Source of the DNA: Alphaproteobacteria bacterium
GTDB lineage: Bacteria; Pseudomonadota; Alphaproteobacteria; GCA-2731375
Direction: 5' to 3'
DNA length: 49,316 nt
Assembly (NCBI GenBank): GCA_021776235.1
Contig: JAJFGG010000075.1
Location: 1-49,316, forward strand
The position numbers and the translations under genes are program-made. The notes under the pieces were generated by a model. That model had not been told where the DNA came from. It ran no database searches and saw nothing but the letters and a program-made list of their open reading frames with translations. Shown here piece after piece: positions 8,374-18,694 of the stretch (the stretch's first letter is position 1; each line of letters opens with the position of its first letter).

Positions 8374-8874
8374 ATGTACCATGATAGCCATATCGCCCAG
8401 GTGCTGCACGACGAGCATCTTCGGATCATTGATCTGATGAATCGTCTGGAAGGCTTTACCACGGGCCGCAAGGCGAAGAATGCCCCCGACCTTGATAATG
8501 CGGTGGCGTCGACCCTGTTGGCCGACCTGAACGCGGAATTGCAGGGTGTGGCGGGGCATCATTTTGATTTCGAGGAAAAGCAGATCTTCCCTGCGTTGAC
8601 GGCCATTGGTGACGTTGCAATCCCGCATATGTTGCGCCAGGAACATGATCTGCTGCGTAATCTTTCAGAGGTCATGTTGCCCATGGTGCAGAAAGCCCGC
8701 GGTGATGGTTTCACGGCCGATGATTGGGGCACGTTCCGCGACCTGGCGTTGGAATTGGTGGAACGGCAAATCACCCATATCCAGAAAGAAGAGATGGGCC
8801 TTTTGCCGGTCTTGAGCGAAGTGTTCGAAGAACAACAGGATGGCGAACTGGCGCTGCTCTTCGCCGAGGCGTAG
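8374..8874 (+). CDS. Hemerythrin domain protein
   Basis: A 166-residue four-helix protein with the diiron-ligand pattern of the hemerythrin HHE family: VLHDEH near 10-15, GHHFDFEEKQIFP near 60-73, PHMLRQEH near 85-92, and HIQKEEMGLLPVL near 130-143. Hemerythrins bind O2 or NO, or supply iron for repair of iron-sulfur centres. The start ATG 8374 has GGGA eight bases upstream. It closes the co-directional cluster that starts at 1620, which fits a role in handling oxygen or NO around the molybdoenzyme (inference). Confidence 0.88.
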   Translation: MYHDSHIAQVLHDEHLRIIDLMNRLEGFTTGRKAKNAPDLDNAVASTLLADLNAELQGVAGHHFDFEEKQIFPALTAIGDVAIPHMLRQEHDLLRNLSEVMLPMVQKARGDGFTADDWGTFRDLALELVERQITHIQKEEMGLLPVLSEVFEEQQDGELALLFAEA

Positions 8875-9078
8875 AGGGCTTCACCAGCCGAGTATACCTG
8901 CCGGCCCGCCAGTCTGATTAGCGGTCCCTGTGAATAAGGCCGGGCAGCAAACTGCCGATGGTTCTTGTTATCCATGACCAGAAAATAGGACTGTCGACAG
9001 GCCCCGCCCCGCGTGGAAGACTTTAGCCGATTCCCGCGGGCCGCACAGCCTGAGCAGCAGGACCATAGAGACCATCCC

Positions 9079-12000
9079 ATGCCACATGCTGATTTCGTCC
9101 ATCTTCGCGTACATTCGGCCTTTTCGCTGTCCGAGGGCGCCATTCATATCAAGGATTTGGCGGATCTTTGCCGCCATGGCGAGATGCCCGCAGTGGCGAT
9201 TACCGATACGGGTAATCTGTTCGGCGCCCTGGAATTCTCCGAGGCCATGATCGCGGCCGGGGTGCAACCCATTATCGGCGCCGTCATGGCCCTGTGCCGC
9301 AGCGACGGGGAGCCCGGCGGCATCAAGTTGGAGCCCGACCGCCTGGTCCTGCTAAGCCAGTCGGAGGTTGGCTATGAGAACCTCTCCCGGCTTTCCTCGA
9401 AATCCTACCTGCAAAGCGACGGAGGCGAGACGCCCCAGGTTGAGATGGCGGATTTGCGCCAGTGGGGTGATGACCTTATCTGCCTCACCGGTGGGGCTGA
9501 GGGGCCCTTGGGCCGATTGCTGATCGCCGGCCAGAAAGACCATGCCCGCGCCCTGTTACAAGAACTCGGCGCCATTTTCCCCGGCCGGCTGTATGTTGAA
9601 TTGCAGCGCCACGGGGTGGCGGAGGAAGCGGCCTGTGAGGCGGCGATGCTCGATCTGGCTTATGAATTCGATCTGCCCCTGGTCGCGACCAACGATGTTT
9701 ACTTTGCCGATCCCGCCATGCATGAGGCCCACGATGCCCTGATGTGCATCGCGCAACGAAATACCATCAGTCAGACCGACCGCCGCCGCCTGACCGCGCA
9801 GCATTATTTCCGCTCTTCCCGCGAGATGCGGGCCCTGTTCGCTGATTTGCCCGAGGCCCTGGACAACACCATCACGATCGCCCGGCGCTGCGCCTACCGG
9901 GTGCCGACGCGGGACCCTATCCTGCCCAGTTTTGGTGAGGGCGGAGACGAGATGGCGGCCATGCGCGCCAAGGCCGAGGCGGGCCTGGGCGAACGCATGC
10001 AAACCCTCGGCATTGCCATGACTTCGGAACAGGCGGCGCCGTATCGGGCGCGGCTGGCGTTCGAATTGGATGTGATCATCAACATGGGCTTTGCCGGCTA
10101 CTTCATGATCGTGGCTGATTTCATACAGTGGGCCAAGGCGCAGTCCATTCCCGTGGGGCCTGGGCGTGGTTCGGGGGCCGGCTCGGTGGTGGCGTGGAGC
10201 TTGAAGATCACGGATCTGGATCCCTTGCGTTTTGGCCTGCTGTTTGAACGCTTCCTGAACCCGGAACGGGTGTCGATGCCTGATTTCGATATCGACTTCT
10301 GCCAGGACAAGCGGGATCAGGTGATCCGTTATGTGCAGGATAAATACGGCCATGATCAGGTGGCGCAGATTATCACCTTTGGCAAATTGCAGGCGCGTGC
10401 CGCGTTGCGTGACGTTGGCCGCGTGTTGGAAATGCCGTTCGGACTGGTGGACCGGCTTTGCAAGATGGTGCCGAACAATCCGGCCAATCCCACCTCCCTG
10501 CCCGAGGCGTTGAAGGCCGAACCCCGCATCAAAGAGATAATGCGCGACGAGCCCGGCGTGGAGCGTTTGTTCGACGTCGCCATGAAGCTGGAGGGGTTGT
10601 ACCGGCATGCCTCGACCCATGCCGCCGGCGTGGTAATTGCAGACCGGCCCCTGGAGCAACTTGTCCCCCTTTACCGGGACCCCAATTCGGATATGCCGGT
10701 GACCCAGTTCAACATGAAATGGGTCGAACCGGCGGGCCTGGTGAAGTTTGACTTTCTGGGCCTGAAAACCCTGACGGTGTTGGACCGGGCGGTGGACATG
10801 ATCCACGTTCGCGACAAGGCCTTTGATCTCGATCGGATACCCTTGGATGATCCATCAGCTTACCAATTGATTGCCCGGGGCGAGACCGTTGGCGTGTTCC
10901 AGTTGGAAGGCTCGGGCATGCGGGACATGCTGCGGCAGATGCAGCCCGATTGCTTTGAGGATATCATCGCCGTGGTCGCCCTGTACCGTCCCGGTCCCAT
11001 GGACAACATCCCCCGATTCTGCAACGTGAAATCGGGCGCGGAGGCGGCCGACTACCTGCACCCTTGCCTGAAGGACATCCTGACCGAAACCTATGGCGTC
11101 ATCGTCTATCAGGAACAGGTAATGCAGATCGCCCAGGTGATGGCGGGCTATAGCCTGGGCGAGGCGGATCTGCTGCGCCGGGCCATGGGTAAGAAGATCA
11201 AGGCGGAAATGGACGCCCAGCGCGCCCGCTTCGTTGACGGCGCTGTCGCCAACGGCATAGAGGCGGATAAAGCGGAGTATGTCTTTGACCTGGTTGCCAA
11301 GTTCGCCGGTTATGGTTTCAACAAAAGCCACGCTGCCGCCTATGCCCTGATTGCCTACCAAACGGCCTATCTGAAAGCCAACCATCCCGTTGAATTCATG
11401 GCTGCGACCATGTCATTGGACATGACCAATACGGACAAGCTGAACCTGTTCAAGCAGGAGGTTCAGAGGATGGGCATCCGTCTGCTGCCGCCCGATCTGA
11501 ACAAATCCGACGTTGTCTTCACGGTGGCGGCCGCGGATCAAAATGAGGGCGCCATTCATTATGCCCTGGCGGCGGTGAAAAACGTGGGCCGCGAAGCGAT
11601 GGCGGCGGTTGTGGCGGAACGGCGAAGCAATGGTCTTTTCAAGGACGTATGGGATTTTGCGGGCCGTTTGGACCCCCGTCAGGTTAACAAGCGGCAGGTG
11701 GAAAACCTGGCCCGCGCCGGGGCCTTTGACGGCATGAATCCGAACCGGGCGCAAATGCTGGCCGCGGCGGAAATATTGTTACGCTTTGCCGGTCATGCGG
11801 CCGAGGAACGGGAATCCGCCCAGGTCAGTCTGTTCGGCGGCGACGATGGCGCGACCGACGTGCCACCGCCACCTTTGCCGGCAGTGGCCGAGTGGCTGCA
11901 GTTGGACAAGTTGGCGAACGAGGCGCAGGCCATTGGGTTTTATCTCTCGGCGCATCCGTTGGAATCCTATCCCGCACTGTTGGCCCGGAAATCCATGGTC

Positions 12001-12525
12001 AATTACGCGGAAATGGAATCCCGTGCCGATCAGGGCGGTACGCAGTTCCGCATCGCGGCCACGATCGAGGAAGTAAGCGAGCGCAAAAGCGCCAAGGGAA
12101 ATCCCTACGCCTTTGTCCGCGTCTCGGACCAGACCGGTATCTTTGAACTGACTCTATTCGGCGATGAACTGTCGGCGAGCCGGGATTTGCTGGTCAAGGG
12201 AGCCTCCGTGGTGATGACCGTCGACGTGCGCGACGATGGCGAGCGCCGCCGCATGATCGCCTCGCAGCTGGTTGATATAGAGCAGGCCAGCCTGACGGTG
12301 GCCAGCGGAATACGCGTCTTTCTGAAAAACCCCGACCCCCTGGCGTCACTGCGCCATCTATTGGATGATCATAAATCGGGACGCGGCCAGGTCACCTTAT
12401 TGTTGGAATTGGCGGCCAAGGGCCGCGAAGTCGAAGTCACCCTGCCGGGCGGTTTTGCCATCACGCCGCAGGTGCGTGGCGCATTGAAGGCGATCCCGGG
12501 CGTTTTGGACGTGCATGATGCGTGA
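9079..12525 (+). CDS. dnaE: DNA polymerase III alpha subunit
   Basis: A 1148-residue replicative polymerase, close to the 1160 of E. coli DnaE. Order: PHP domain (about 1-270, beginning HLRVHSAFSLSEG), palm with catalytic PDFDIDF (D402, D404) and third aspartate D558 in KFDFLG, fingers and beta-binding region, tandem helix-hairpin-helix (around 830-900), OB-fold (about 980-1080) and C-terminal tau-binding part. The open frame extends upstream to 9013, but ATG 9079, giving MPHADFVHLRVHSAFS, matches the normal N terminus. The 204-base gap before it holds no recognisable gene. It is the main chromosomal replicase and works with the beta clamp and epsilon exonuclease. Confidence 0.97.
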   Translation: MPHADFVHLRVHSAFSLSEGAIHIKDLADLCRHGEMPAVAITDTGNLFGALEFSEAMIAAGVQPIIGAVMALCRSDGEPGGIKLEPDRLVLLSQSEVGYENLSRLSSKSYLQSDGGETPQVEMADLRQWGDDLICLTGGAEGPLGRLLIAGQKDHARALLQELGAIFPGRLYVELQRHGVAEEAACEAAMLDLAYEFDLPLVATNDVYFADPAMHEAHDALMCIAQRNTISQTDRRRLTAQHYFRSSREMRALFADLPEALDNTITIARRCAYRVPTRDPILPSFGEGGDEMAAMRAKAEAGLGERMQTLGIAMTSEQAAPYRARLAFELDVIINMGFAGYFMIVADFIQWAKAQSIPVGPGRGSGAGSVVAWSLKITDLDPLRFGLLFERFLNPERVSMPDFDIDFCQDKRDQVIRYVQDKYGHDQVAQIITFGKLQARAALRDVGRVLEMPFGLVDRLCKMVPNNPANPTSLPEALKAEPRIKEIMRDEPGVERLFDVAMKLEGLYRHASTHAAGVVIADRPLEQLVPLYRDPNSDMPVTQFNMKWVEPAGLVKFDFLGLKTLTVLDRAVDMIHVRDKAFDLDRIPLDDPSAYQLIARGETVGVFQLEGSGMRDMLRQMQPDCFEDIIAVVALYRPGPMDNIPRFCNVKSGAEAADYLHPCLKDILTETYGVIVYQEQVMQIAQVMAGYSLGEADLLRRAMGKKIKAEMDAQRARFVDGAVANGIEADKAEYVFDLVAKFAGYGFNKSHAAAYALIAYQTAYLKANHPVEFMAATMSLDMTNTDKLNLFKQEVQRMGIRLLPPDLNKSDVVFTVAAADQNEGAIHYALAAVKNVGREAMAAVVAERRSNGLFKDVWDFAGRLDPRQVNKRQVENLARAGAFDGMNPNRAQMLAAAEILLRFAGHAAEERESAQVSLFGGDDGATDVPPPPLPAVAEWLQLDKLANEAQAIGFYLSAHPLESYPALLARKSMVNYAEMESRADQGGTQFRIAATIEEVSERKSAKGNPYAFVRVSDQTGIFELTLFGDELSASRDLLVKGASVVMTVDVRDDGERRRMIASQLVDIEQASLTVASGIRVFLKNPDPLASLRHLLDDHKSGRGQVTLLLELAAKGREVEVTLPGGFAITPQVRGALKAIPGVLDVHDA

Positions 12526-12566
12526 CGATATCCAAATCGATTAATCCAATTTTCGCTGTAATCTGC

Positions 12567-12595
12567 TTGATAAGGCAGGCGTTTCCGTCTATGTA
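12567..12595 (+). promoter_or_regulatory. Candidate sigma-70 promoter for rpsB-tsf operon
   Basis: TTGATA (12567-12572), a 17-base spacer, then TATGTA (12590-12595), located 118 bases before the rpsB start. Spacing is ideal and both hexamers are near consensus. The long leader that follows could carry ribosomal-protein feedback control, but I cannot identify a structure. Confidence 0.55.
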
Positions 12596-12712
12596 GCGGC
12601 CATTACAACTTAAATCGCACGCGGGCTTGCGTCGATGGGACAGACAGACCCTGTCGATGCTCCGGTGTCCGGCAACGGATGGGCGCCCGCGGAGGCATAA
12701 CCGGAGAAGATG

Positions 12713-13531
12713 ATGACACTTTCGGACGTCCCGACATTCACGATGCGTCAGCTGTTGGAAGCTGGTGTTCATTTCGGCCATCAAACCCATCGTTGGAATC
12801 CAAAGATGGCCCCCTTTATCTATGGTGCGCGCAATAACATCCACATCATGGATTTGCGGGAAACCTCGCCGATGCTGCAGCGGGCCCTGGTTAAGGTGCG
12901 CGATGAGGTCGCGCGCGGCGGCCGGGTGTTGTTCGTTGGGACCAAGCGGCAGGCGTCGGCGCCGTTGACGGCGGCGGCCAGTTCCTGCGGGCAATATTAC
13001 GTCAATCACCGCTGGTTGGGCGGCATGTTGACCAACTGGCGGACCATTTCCAATTCCATCAAGCGCCTGCGCGTATTGGAAGAGCAGTTGAGCGAGGAAA
13101 GCACCGGCCTGACCAAGAAGGAGCTGTTGCAACTGACCCGGGAGCGGGACAAATTGGAACGCGCCCTGGGTGGCATCAAGGATATGGGTGGTTTGCCGGC
13201 GGTAATGTTCGTGATCGACACCAACAAGGAAGAAATCGCCATTCAGGAGGCGAAGAAGTTGAACATTCCGGTGATCGCGGTTGTAGATTCAAACTGCGAT
13301 CCGGATCTGATCGACTTTCCCATTCCGGGCAATGATGACGCGGCGCGGGCGATTTCCCTGTATCTTGATCTGATCTCGCGTTCGGTGATCGCCGGCCTGC
13401 AGCAGGAGCGGCAGATCGATGGCGAGGATTTGGGCGCGGCGGAAGAATTGCCCATGGAGGAAATCGCCGCCGTGGAACAAGCGGTGGCGCCGCCCGAGGC
13501 AGCGGCAGAACCAGAAGCGCCCGCAGCGTAA
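12713..13531 (+). CDS. rpsB: 30S ribosomal protein S2
   Basis: A 272-residue S2 protein: [23 protein letters not shown] at the N terminus, [30 protein letters not shown], and [14 protein letters not shown] with [12 protein letters not shown] near 200-220. An alanine/glutamate/proline-rich tail extends beyond the usual end, as in many alphaproteobacteria. ATG 12713 is preferred over the adjacent ATG 12710 because GGAG at 12703-12706 gives better spacing. It is the first gene of the rpsB-tsf-pyrH-frr series. Confidence 0.97.
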   Translation: MTLSDVPTFTMRQLLEAGVHFGHQTHRWNPKMAPFIYGARNNIHIMDLRETSPMLQRALVKVRDEVARGGRVLFVGTKRQASAPLTAAASSCGQYYVNHRWLGGMLTNWRTISNSIKRLRVLEEQLSEESTGLTKKELLQLTRERDKLERALGGIKDMGGLPAVMFVIDTNKEEIAIQEAKKLNIPVIAVVDSNCDPDLIDFPIPGNDDAARAISLYLDLISRSVIAGLQQERQIDGEDLGAAEELPMEEIAAVEQAVAPPEAAAEPEAPAA

Positions 13532-13591
13532 ACAATGTTACTGGCTTTTTAACAGTTCCTTACCTCGTATACTTCATCTAGGAGATTACCG

Positions 13592-14521
13592 GTGACCCAA
13601 GTTTCAGCAGCAATGATCAAGGACCTGCGCGGCAAGACCGGCGCGGGCATGATGGATTGCAAGAAAGCCCTGCAGGAAACCGAGGGCGAAATTGAGGCGG
13701 CTGTCGACTGGCTGCGCACGAAAGGCCTGGCCGCGGCCGCCAAAAAGGCGGGTCGGGTGGCGGCCGAGGGGTTGGTCGTTGTGGTTGCCGAAGGTAACAA
13801 AGGCGCCGTTGTCGAAGTCAACAGCGAAACTGACTTCGTCGCGCGAAACGACCAGTTCCAGACTTTTGCCCGCACCATGGGCGCGATGGTTCTGGCCAGC
13901 GGCAGTGGTGATCTCGAGGCTTTGCAGGCGCAACAATATCTCGATGGAGAGCGCAATGTCGGCGAAGAACTGACCCATATGATTGCCACCATCGGCGAGA
14001 ATATGTCCTTGCGCCGGGCTGTCACCCTTTCGGTGGCCGAAGGCGTGGTGAGCTCTTATGTGCATGCCGCATCCGCCCCCGGTCTGGGCCGTATCGGTGT
14101 TCTGGTCGCGTTGGAATCGGCCGGTGATCAGACACAACTGTCGGCTCTGGCTAAACAGATCGCCATGCATGTGGCGGCTGCCTCGCCGCAATCCGTCAGC
14201 GTCGATGATCTGGATCAGGAAGCCGTTGAACGGGAACGCACCGTCTTGGCCGAGCAGGCCCGCGACAGCGGCAAGCCGGAAGAGATAATTGCCAAGATGG
14301 TTGAAGGCCGCCTGCGTAAGTTTTATCAGGAAGTGGTTCTGACGGAACAGACCTGGGTGATCGACGGCGAAAGCAAGGTCGGGGCCGTGCTGGAGCAGGC
14401 GGCCAAGGACCTGGAAACGCCGGTCAAGGTGGCCGGATTCGTCCGCTATGTCTTGGGTGAAGGCATTGAACGCGAAGAAACCGACTTTGCGGCCGAAGTG
14501 GCGGCGCAAGTATCGGCCTAG
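13592..14521 (+). CDS. tsf: Translation elongation factor Ts
   Basis: A 309-residue EF-Ts, the nucleotide exchange factor for EF-Tu. Seen: N-terminal UBA-like domain ([20 protein letters not shown]), the signature TDFVARND at 80-87, the core subdomains and the C-terminal module. It starts at GTG 13592 with AGGAG seven bases upstream. It lies 60 bases after rpsB, the usual arrangement. Confidence 0.97.
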   Translation: MTQVSAAMIKDLRGKTGAGMMDCKKALQETEGEIEAAVDWLRTKGLAAAAKKAGRVAAEGLVVVVAEGNKGAVVEVNSETDFVARNDQFQTFARTMGAMVLASGSGDLEALQAQQYLDGERNVGEELTHMIATIGENMSLRRAVTLSVAEGVVSSYVHAASAPGLGRIGVLVALESAGDQTQLSALAKQIAMHVAAASPQSVSVDDLDQEAVERERTVLAEQARDSGKPEEIIAKMVEGRLRKFYQEVVLTEQTWVIDGESKVGAVLEQAAKDLETPVKVAGFVRYVLGEGIEREETDFAAEVAAQVSA

Positions 14522-14600
14522 ACGGACTGGTGCTTCCGCTGCCATAAACCCGCCAGGGTCCATCTGGTCGAATTTGCGTCCAATATAAAGGGGGGGCCTC

Positions 14601-15365
14601 GTGACAACGCCCGAGAAAGCCGATGCAAGCGAGGCTCACGGCGGCCAGGAATTGCGCTATCGCCGGGCCCTGTTGAAGATTTCCGGCGAGGCCTTGATGG
14701 GCACCGGCGAGTATGGCGTTGATTTTGATACGGTGCGCCGCATCGCCCAGGATGTAAAGCAGGTCCATGATCTGGGCGCGCAGGTTTGCCTGGTCATTGG
14801 CGGCGGCAATATTTTTCGCGGTATTTCCGGTGCCACCGTCGGAATGGAACGCGCTAGCGCCGATTACATGGGCATGCTTGCCACGGTCATGAACGCGCTG
14901 GCCATGCAAAGCGCCCTGGAAGATATTGGGCAACCAACACGCGTCCTCTCGGCTATTCCCATGGATACGGTCTGCGAGCCCTATATCCGCCGCCGCGCCA
15001 TGCGCCACATGGAAAAAGGGCGGATCGTGATTTTTGCCGCTGGTACCGGCAACCCATTTTTCACCACGGATACCACGGCGGCCCTAAGGGCCGCGGAAAT
15101 GGATTGCGATTGCCTGTTGAAAGGGACGCAGGTCGACGGCGTCTATGCGGAAGATCCAAATCGTAATCCCGAGGCCAAACGATACGACCGTTTGAGCTAT
15201 CACGACGTGTTGTCCCGCGATTTGAAAGTTATGGATGCGGCCGCCATTTCTCTTGCACGAGAGAACGCGATCCCTATCCTTGTATTCTCTATTCACAACG
15301 ATGGTGCCTTTGCGGATGTATTGCAGGGAACGGGCAGATGTACCGTGATTGACGAGGGAGAATAA
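14601..15365 (+). CDS. pyrH: UMP kinase
   Basis: A 254-residue bacterial UMP kinase of the amino-acid-kinase fold: [15 protein letters not shown] near 22-36, [10 protein letters not shown] near 65-75, [22 protein letters not shown] near 145-166, and a late [15 protein letters not shown]. It phosphorylates UMP to UDP in pyrimidine synthesis. The GTG 14601 start follows a G-rich ribosome binding site at 14590-14596. It is 79 bases downstream of tsf and 3 bases upstream of frr. Confidence 0.96.
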   Translation: MTTPEKADASEAHGGQELRYRRALLKISGEALMGTGEYGVDFDTVRRIAQDVKQVHDLGAQVCLVIGGGNIFRGISGATVGMERASADYMGMLATVMNALAMQSALEDIGQPTRVLSAIPMDTVCEPYIRRRAMRHMEKGRIVIFAAGTGNPFFTTDTTAALRAAEMDCDCLLKGTQVDGVYAEDPNRNPEAKRYDRLSYHDVLSRDLKVMDAAAISLARENAIPILVFSIHNDGAFADVLQGTGRCTVIDEGE

Positions 15366-15368
15366 GAG

Positions 15369-15926
15369 GTGGCAGATCCTGACTTAGACGATCTGAATAG
15401 ACGCATGAATGGCGCGGTCGAGGCGTTGTCGCACGAATTCGCAGGCCTGCGCACGGGGCGGGCGTCGATCGGGCTGTTGGAGCCCGTCATGGTGGATATC
15501 TATGGCGCGCAAATGCCTCTGAACCAAGTGGGTACGATCGGCGTCCCGGAACCGCGTATGTTGACTGTGCAGGTATGGGACAAAAGCGCGGTTGCATCGG
15601 TGGAAAAGGCGATCCGTTCTTCCGGCCTGGGCCTGAATCCGTCGGCGGACGGCCAATTGTTGCGGGTCCCGATCCCGGAATTGACCGAGGAACGCCGCCT
15701 TGAAATGGCAAAGATCGCGCATAAGTATGCGGAACAGGCGCGCGTCGCCGTCCGCAATGTCCGTCGCGATGGCATGGATACCCTAAAGAAGATGGAAAAG
15801 GACGGCGAACTGAGTGAGGATGACCATCATCTTTGGGGCGACGAAATCCAGCAGCTGACAGACCAGGTGATCGCCAAGATTGATCAGATCCTGGCCGCCA
15901 AGGATGAAGAGATCAAGCAGGTATAG
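15369..15926 (+). CDS. frr: Ribosome recycling factor
   Basis: A 185-residue [18 protein letters not shown] near 20-34, [15 protein letters not shown] in the hinge region, [12 protein letters not shown], and the helical C terminus [21 protein letters not shown]. With EF-G it splits post-termination ribosomes. GTG start at 15369 with GAGG overlapping it; the gene begins 3 bases after pyrH. Length is exactly that of the family. Confidence 0.97.
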   Translation: MADPDLDDLNRRMNGAVEALSHEFAGLRTGRASIGLLEPVMVDIYGAQMPLNQVGTIGVPEPRMLTVQVWDKSAVASVEKAIRSSGLGLNPSADGQLLRVPIPELTEERRLEMAKIAHKYAEQARVAVRNVRRDGMDTLKKMEKDGELSEDDHHLWGDEIQQLTDQVIAKIDQILAAKDEEIKQV

Positions 15927-16664
15927 ATGGCCACGAATACATCGCTCAAACCTGGCGCGCTATCGCCCCCCCGGCATATTGCAATTATTATGGATGGTAA
16001 TGGGCGCTGGGCCAAGGCGCGCGGTCTGCCCCGGGTGGCCGGCCATCAGCGCGGTGTCGATGCCTTGCGCGGTGTGGTTGAAGCAGGCCAGGAAATGGGG
16101 ATCGATTACATGACCCTGTACGCGTTTTCCTCGGAGAATTGGAAGCGGCCGCCGACGGAAGTCGATGACCTGATGGGCCTTTTACGCTTGTATCTGCGCC
16201 GCGAGTTGCGGGAATTGCACCGCAACGGCGTGCGCATTCGTTTCATTGGGGAATGGCGAAGGCTGGCGCCGGATATTGTTAAACTGATCGAGGAAGCGGA
16301 ACATACCACCGCCGACAATAGCGGCTTGACCCTGGTTATTGCCGTCAACTACGGTAGCCACAGCGAAATCGTCGAGGCTAGCCGCAGGATCGCGGCGGCC
16401 GTGATCGACGGCGTGATGACCCTTGATGAAATCAACGAATCGACCTTTGCGGGTTACCTTCACACGGTTGGTATTCCAAATCCCGATCTGGTTATTCGAA
16501 CCAGCGGCGAACAGCGGTTAAGCAATTTTCTGCTGTGGCAGGCCTGTTACGCGGAATTGGTCTTCATGGATTTACTTTGGCCTGATTTTACCAAGCACAG
16601 TCTGGAACAGGCTGTGGATGAGTATCATCGCCGTGAACGACGTTATGGCGCAACCAGCGGCTGA
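15927..16664 (+). CDS. uppS: Isoprenyl (undecaprenyl) diphosphate synthase
   Basis: A 245-residue cis-prenyltransferase. Seen: HIAIIMDGNGRWAKARG at 17-33 with catalytic D23, FSSENWKRP, and near the C terminus RTSGEQRLSNFLLWQACYAEL. It makes the C55 lipid carrier used for peptidoglycan and other polymers. The ATG directly abuts the frr stop (TAGATG), so translation is probably coupled. Confidence 0.96.
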   Translation: MATNTSLKPGALSPPRHIAIIMDGNGRWAKARGLPRVAGHQRGVDALRGVVEAGQEMGIDYMTLYAFSSENWKRPPTEVDDLMGLLRLYLRRELRELHRNGVRIRFIGEWRRLAPDIVKLIEEAEHTTADNSGLTLVIAVNYGSHSEIVEASRRIAAAVIDGVMTLDEINESTFAGYLHTVGIPNPDLVIRTSGEQRLSNFLLWQACYAELVFMDLLWPDFTKHSLEQAVDEYHRRERRYGATSG

Positions 16665-17463
16665 TCCCATTGGTTCACCGTTGCGGACGCGGGTCCTTTC
16701 GGCGCTGGTGTTGCTACCTGTGGTCCTGGGCGCGCTCTACCTCGGTGGCTTGTGGTTCGCGCTTTTACTGGCTCTGGTGGCCGTCTTGATGGCCGCCGAA
16801 TGGGACCGTTTGACCGGCGGTGCGGGCTTTGGCCTGCTTGGTTTGGCATTGGCCCTGGGTTTGCTGGCGCTCCTGGCTTTGGGCTATTATGGCCATGCGG
16901 GTTGGGCATTGCTGGCGCTGTTGCCCTTTGCGCTGTTTCTTGCTGTATTGAGCCATCTGGACGGGCGGCCAATGATCTGGCCCGTGCTGGGGTTATTCTG
17001 GTTGGGGTTGCCATGTTTGGCATTGTTGTGGTTGCGCATGGGGGACAACGGCATGTTGGCTGTTTCATGGCTATGTCTGGCCGTGTGGTCCTGTGACACC
17101 GGGGCCTACTTTGCCGGCAGGCGTTTTGGTGGGCCGAAACTCGCGCCGCGGATCAGTCCCAAAAAAACCTGGTCCGGACTTTTGGGTGGTATGATTTTGG
17201 CAGCCGCGGCCTTGGCCCTGTTGTCCATCGTATTGGGGCAAGTGGATGTACTGCATTTAGCCGTTTTGGGTGCGCTTTTGGCGTTGATTTCACAGGGCGG
17301 TGACTTGGCCGAGTCGGCCCTAAAGCGGCATTTTGGCGTTAAAGACAGCGGCGCTTTAATCCCGGGCCATGGCGGCATTCTGGATCGGGTTGACGGCATT
17401 CTTTTCGCGGCTCCGGCCCTGGCTTTGGCCGCTTTGACGCCGGCCCTGGGAATCCTGCCATGA
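16645..17463 (+). CDS. cdsA: Phosphatidate cytidylyltransferase (CDP-diglyceride synthetase)
   Basis: A polytopic membrane enzyme of about 272 residues that makes CDP-diacylglycerol for phospholipid synthesis. The C-terminal signature is clear: SQGGDLAESALKRHFGVKDSG followed by PGHGGILDRVDG. The DTGAYFAGRRFGG and KKTWSG blocks are also present. Start is uncertain: ATG 16645 gives a normal N terminus, while GTG 16633 and ATG 16618 are in frame further upstream. All overlap the uppS end (16664). Its stop overlaps the dxr start (ATGA). Confidence 0.93.
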   Translation: MAQPAADPIGSPLRTRVLSALVLLPVVLGALYLGGLWFALLLALVAVLMAAEWDRLTGGAGFGLLGLALALGLLALLALGYYGHAGWALLALLPFALFLAVLSHLDGRPMIWPVLGLFWLGLPCLALLWLRMGDNGMLAVSWLCLAVWSCDTGAYFAGRRFGGPKLAPRISPKKTWSGLLGGMILAAAALALLSIVLGQVDVLHLAVLGALLALISQGGDLAESALKRHFGVKDSGALIPGHGGILDRVDGILFAAPALALAALTPALGILP

Positions 17464-18689
17464 CAACAGCCGGTAACAATAACGACAACGAGGGTGCTGC
17501 GCCGCGCCGGGTTTCCATACTCGGTGCGACGGGGTCGGTTGGTCGAAGCACCCTGGACTTGATTAGCCGCCAGCCGGCTGCCTACAAGGTGGTGGCTTTG
17601 ACCGCGCAGCAGAATGTGGATCTGTTGGCAGCCCAGGCACGTCAATTCAATGCCGAATTAGCAGTGATCGGTGATGAGGACAGTTACGGCGCCCTGAAGG
17701 CGGCATTGGCGGGCAGCGGTGTCGAGGCCGCCGCGGGTCCGCGGGCCTTGTGCGATGCCGCCGAGCGGCCCAGTGATTGGTTGATGGCAGGTATCGTCGG
17801 CGCGGCCGGACTGGGACCGACACTTGCCGCCATCCGTCGAGGCGCGATCGTGGCCCTGGCCAACAAGGAATGTCTGGTCTGTGCCGGCGAACTGGTGCTG
17901 GAAGAGGTGCGCCGTGGCAAAGCTACCCTATTGCCTGTGGATTCCGAACATAACGCGATCTATCAGGTTTTTGACTTTGACCGGCCCAAGACCATTGACC
18001 GCATTATCCTGACGGCGTCGGGCGGACCGTTTCTGAATTTGGATGTAACGGCCATGGCCCAAGTCACGCCGGCCCAGGCAGTGGCCCATCCCAACTGGGA
18101 TATGGGCAATAAGATATCGGTGGATTCCGCCACCATGATGAATAAGGGTCTGGAATCGATCGAGGCCTTTCATCTGTTTCCGGTCGCGGCAGAGCAGATC
18201 GAAATTCTTATTCATCCGCAATCGGTGGTGCACAGTTTGGTTGGGTATGTGGATGGGTCAGTTCTGGCGCAGCTGGGCGCGCCGGATATGCGCACCCCCA
18301 TAGCCTATACCCTGGCCTGGCCGGACCGGATGCTGACCCCGACTGAGCGCCTGGATCTGGCCCATATAAGTAATTTGTCGTTCGAGGCGCCTGACCCCAT
18401 GCGCTTTCCCTGCCTGCGTCTGGCGCGCGAAGCCTTGTTGGCGGGCGGTACGGCGCCGACCATCTTGAATGCGGCGAACGAAATAGCGGTGGCGGCGTTT
18501 TTGGCCGAACGTCTGGGATTCCTGGAAATTGCCCGGGTGGTAGAGGAAACCTTGGGCAAGATTTCCGTGGCACCTGTCGCTGATTTAGCGGATGTCGCGG
18601 CTGCGGACGCCGAGGCGCGGGCGAAAGCCCGGGAGTTGGCCGGTCTACCGGCATTGGGTGACAACCGGTTGAGCTTGGTGCAGGGGTAA
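17460..18689 (+). CDS. dxr: 1-deoxy-D-xylulose 5-phosphate reductoisomerase
   Basis: A 409-residue DXR, second enzyme of the MEP isoprenoid pathway. NADPH-binding GATGSVG at 22-28, ALANKECLVCAG near 137-148, metal/substrate motif PVDSEHNAI, ASGGPF, and HPNWDMGNKISVDSATMMNKGLE... (start near 215). It starts in a 4-bp overlap with cdsA. It feeds isopentenyl diphosphate to UppS encoded two genes upstream. Confidence 0.97.
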   Translation: MTTAGNNNDNEGAAPRRVSILGATGSVGRSTLDLISRQPAAYKVVALTAQQNVDLLAAQARQFNAELAVIGDEDSYGALKAALAGSGVEAAAGPRALCDAAERPSDWLMAGIVGAAGLGPTLAAIRRGAIVALANKECLVCAGELVLEEVRRGKATLLPVDSEHNAIYQVFDFDRPKTIDRIILTASGGPFLNLDVTAMAQVTPAQAVAHPNWDMGNKISVDSATMMNKGLESIEAFHLFPVAAEQIEILIHPQSVVHSLVGYVDGSVLAQLGAPDMRTPIAYTLAWPDRMLTPTERLDLAHISNLSFEAPDPMRFPCLRLAREALLAGGTAPTILNAANEIAVAAFLAERLGFLEIARVVEETLGKISVAPVADLADVAAADAEARAKARELAGLPALGDNRLSLVQG

Positions 18690-18694
18690 CAGGT

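Noticed and set aside
9556-10806. 416-codon minus-strand frame opposite dnaE
   Set aside because: His/Arg/Gln-rich nonsense composition; dnaE is certain on the other strand.
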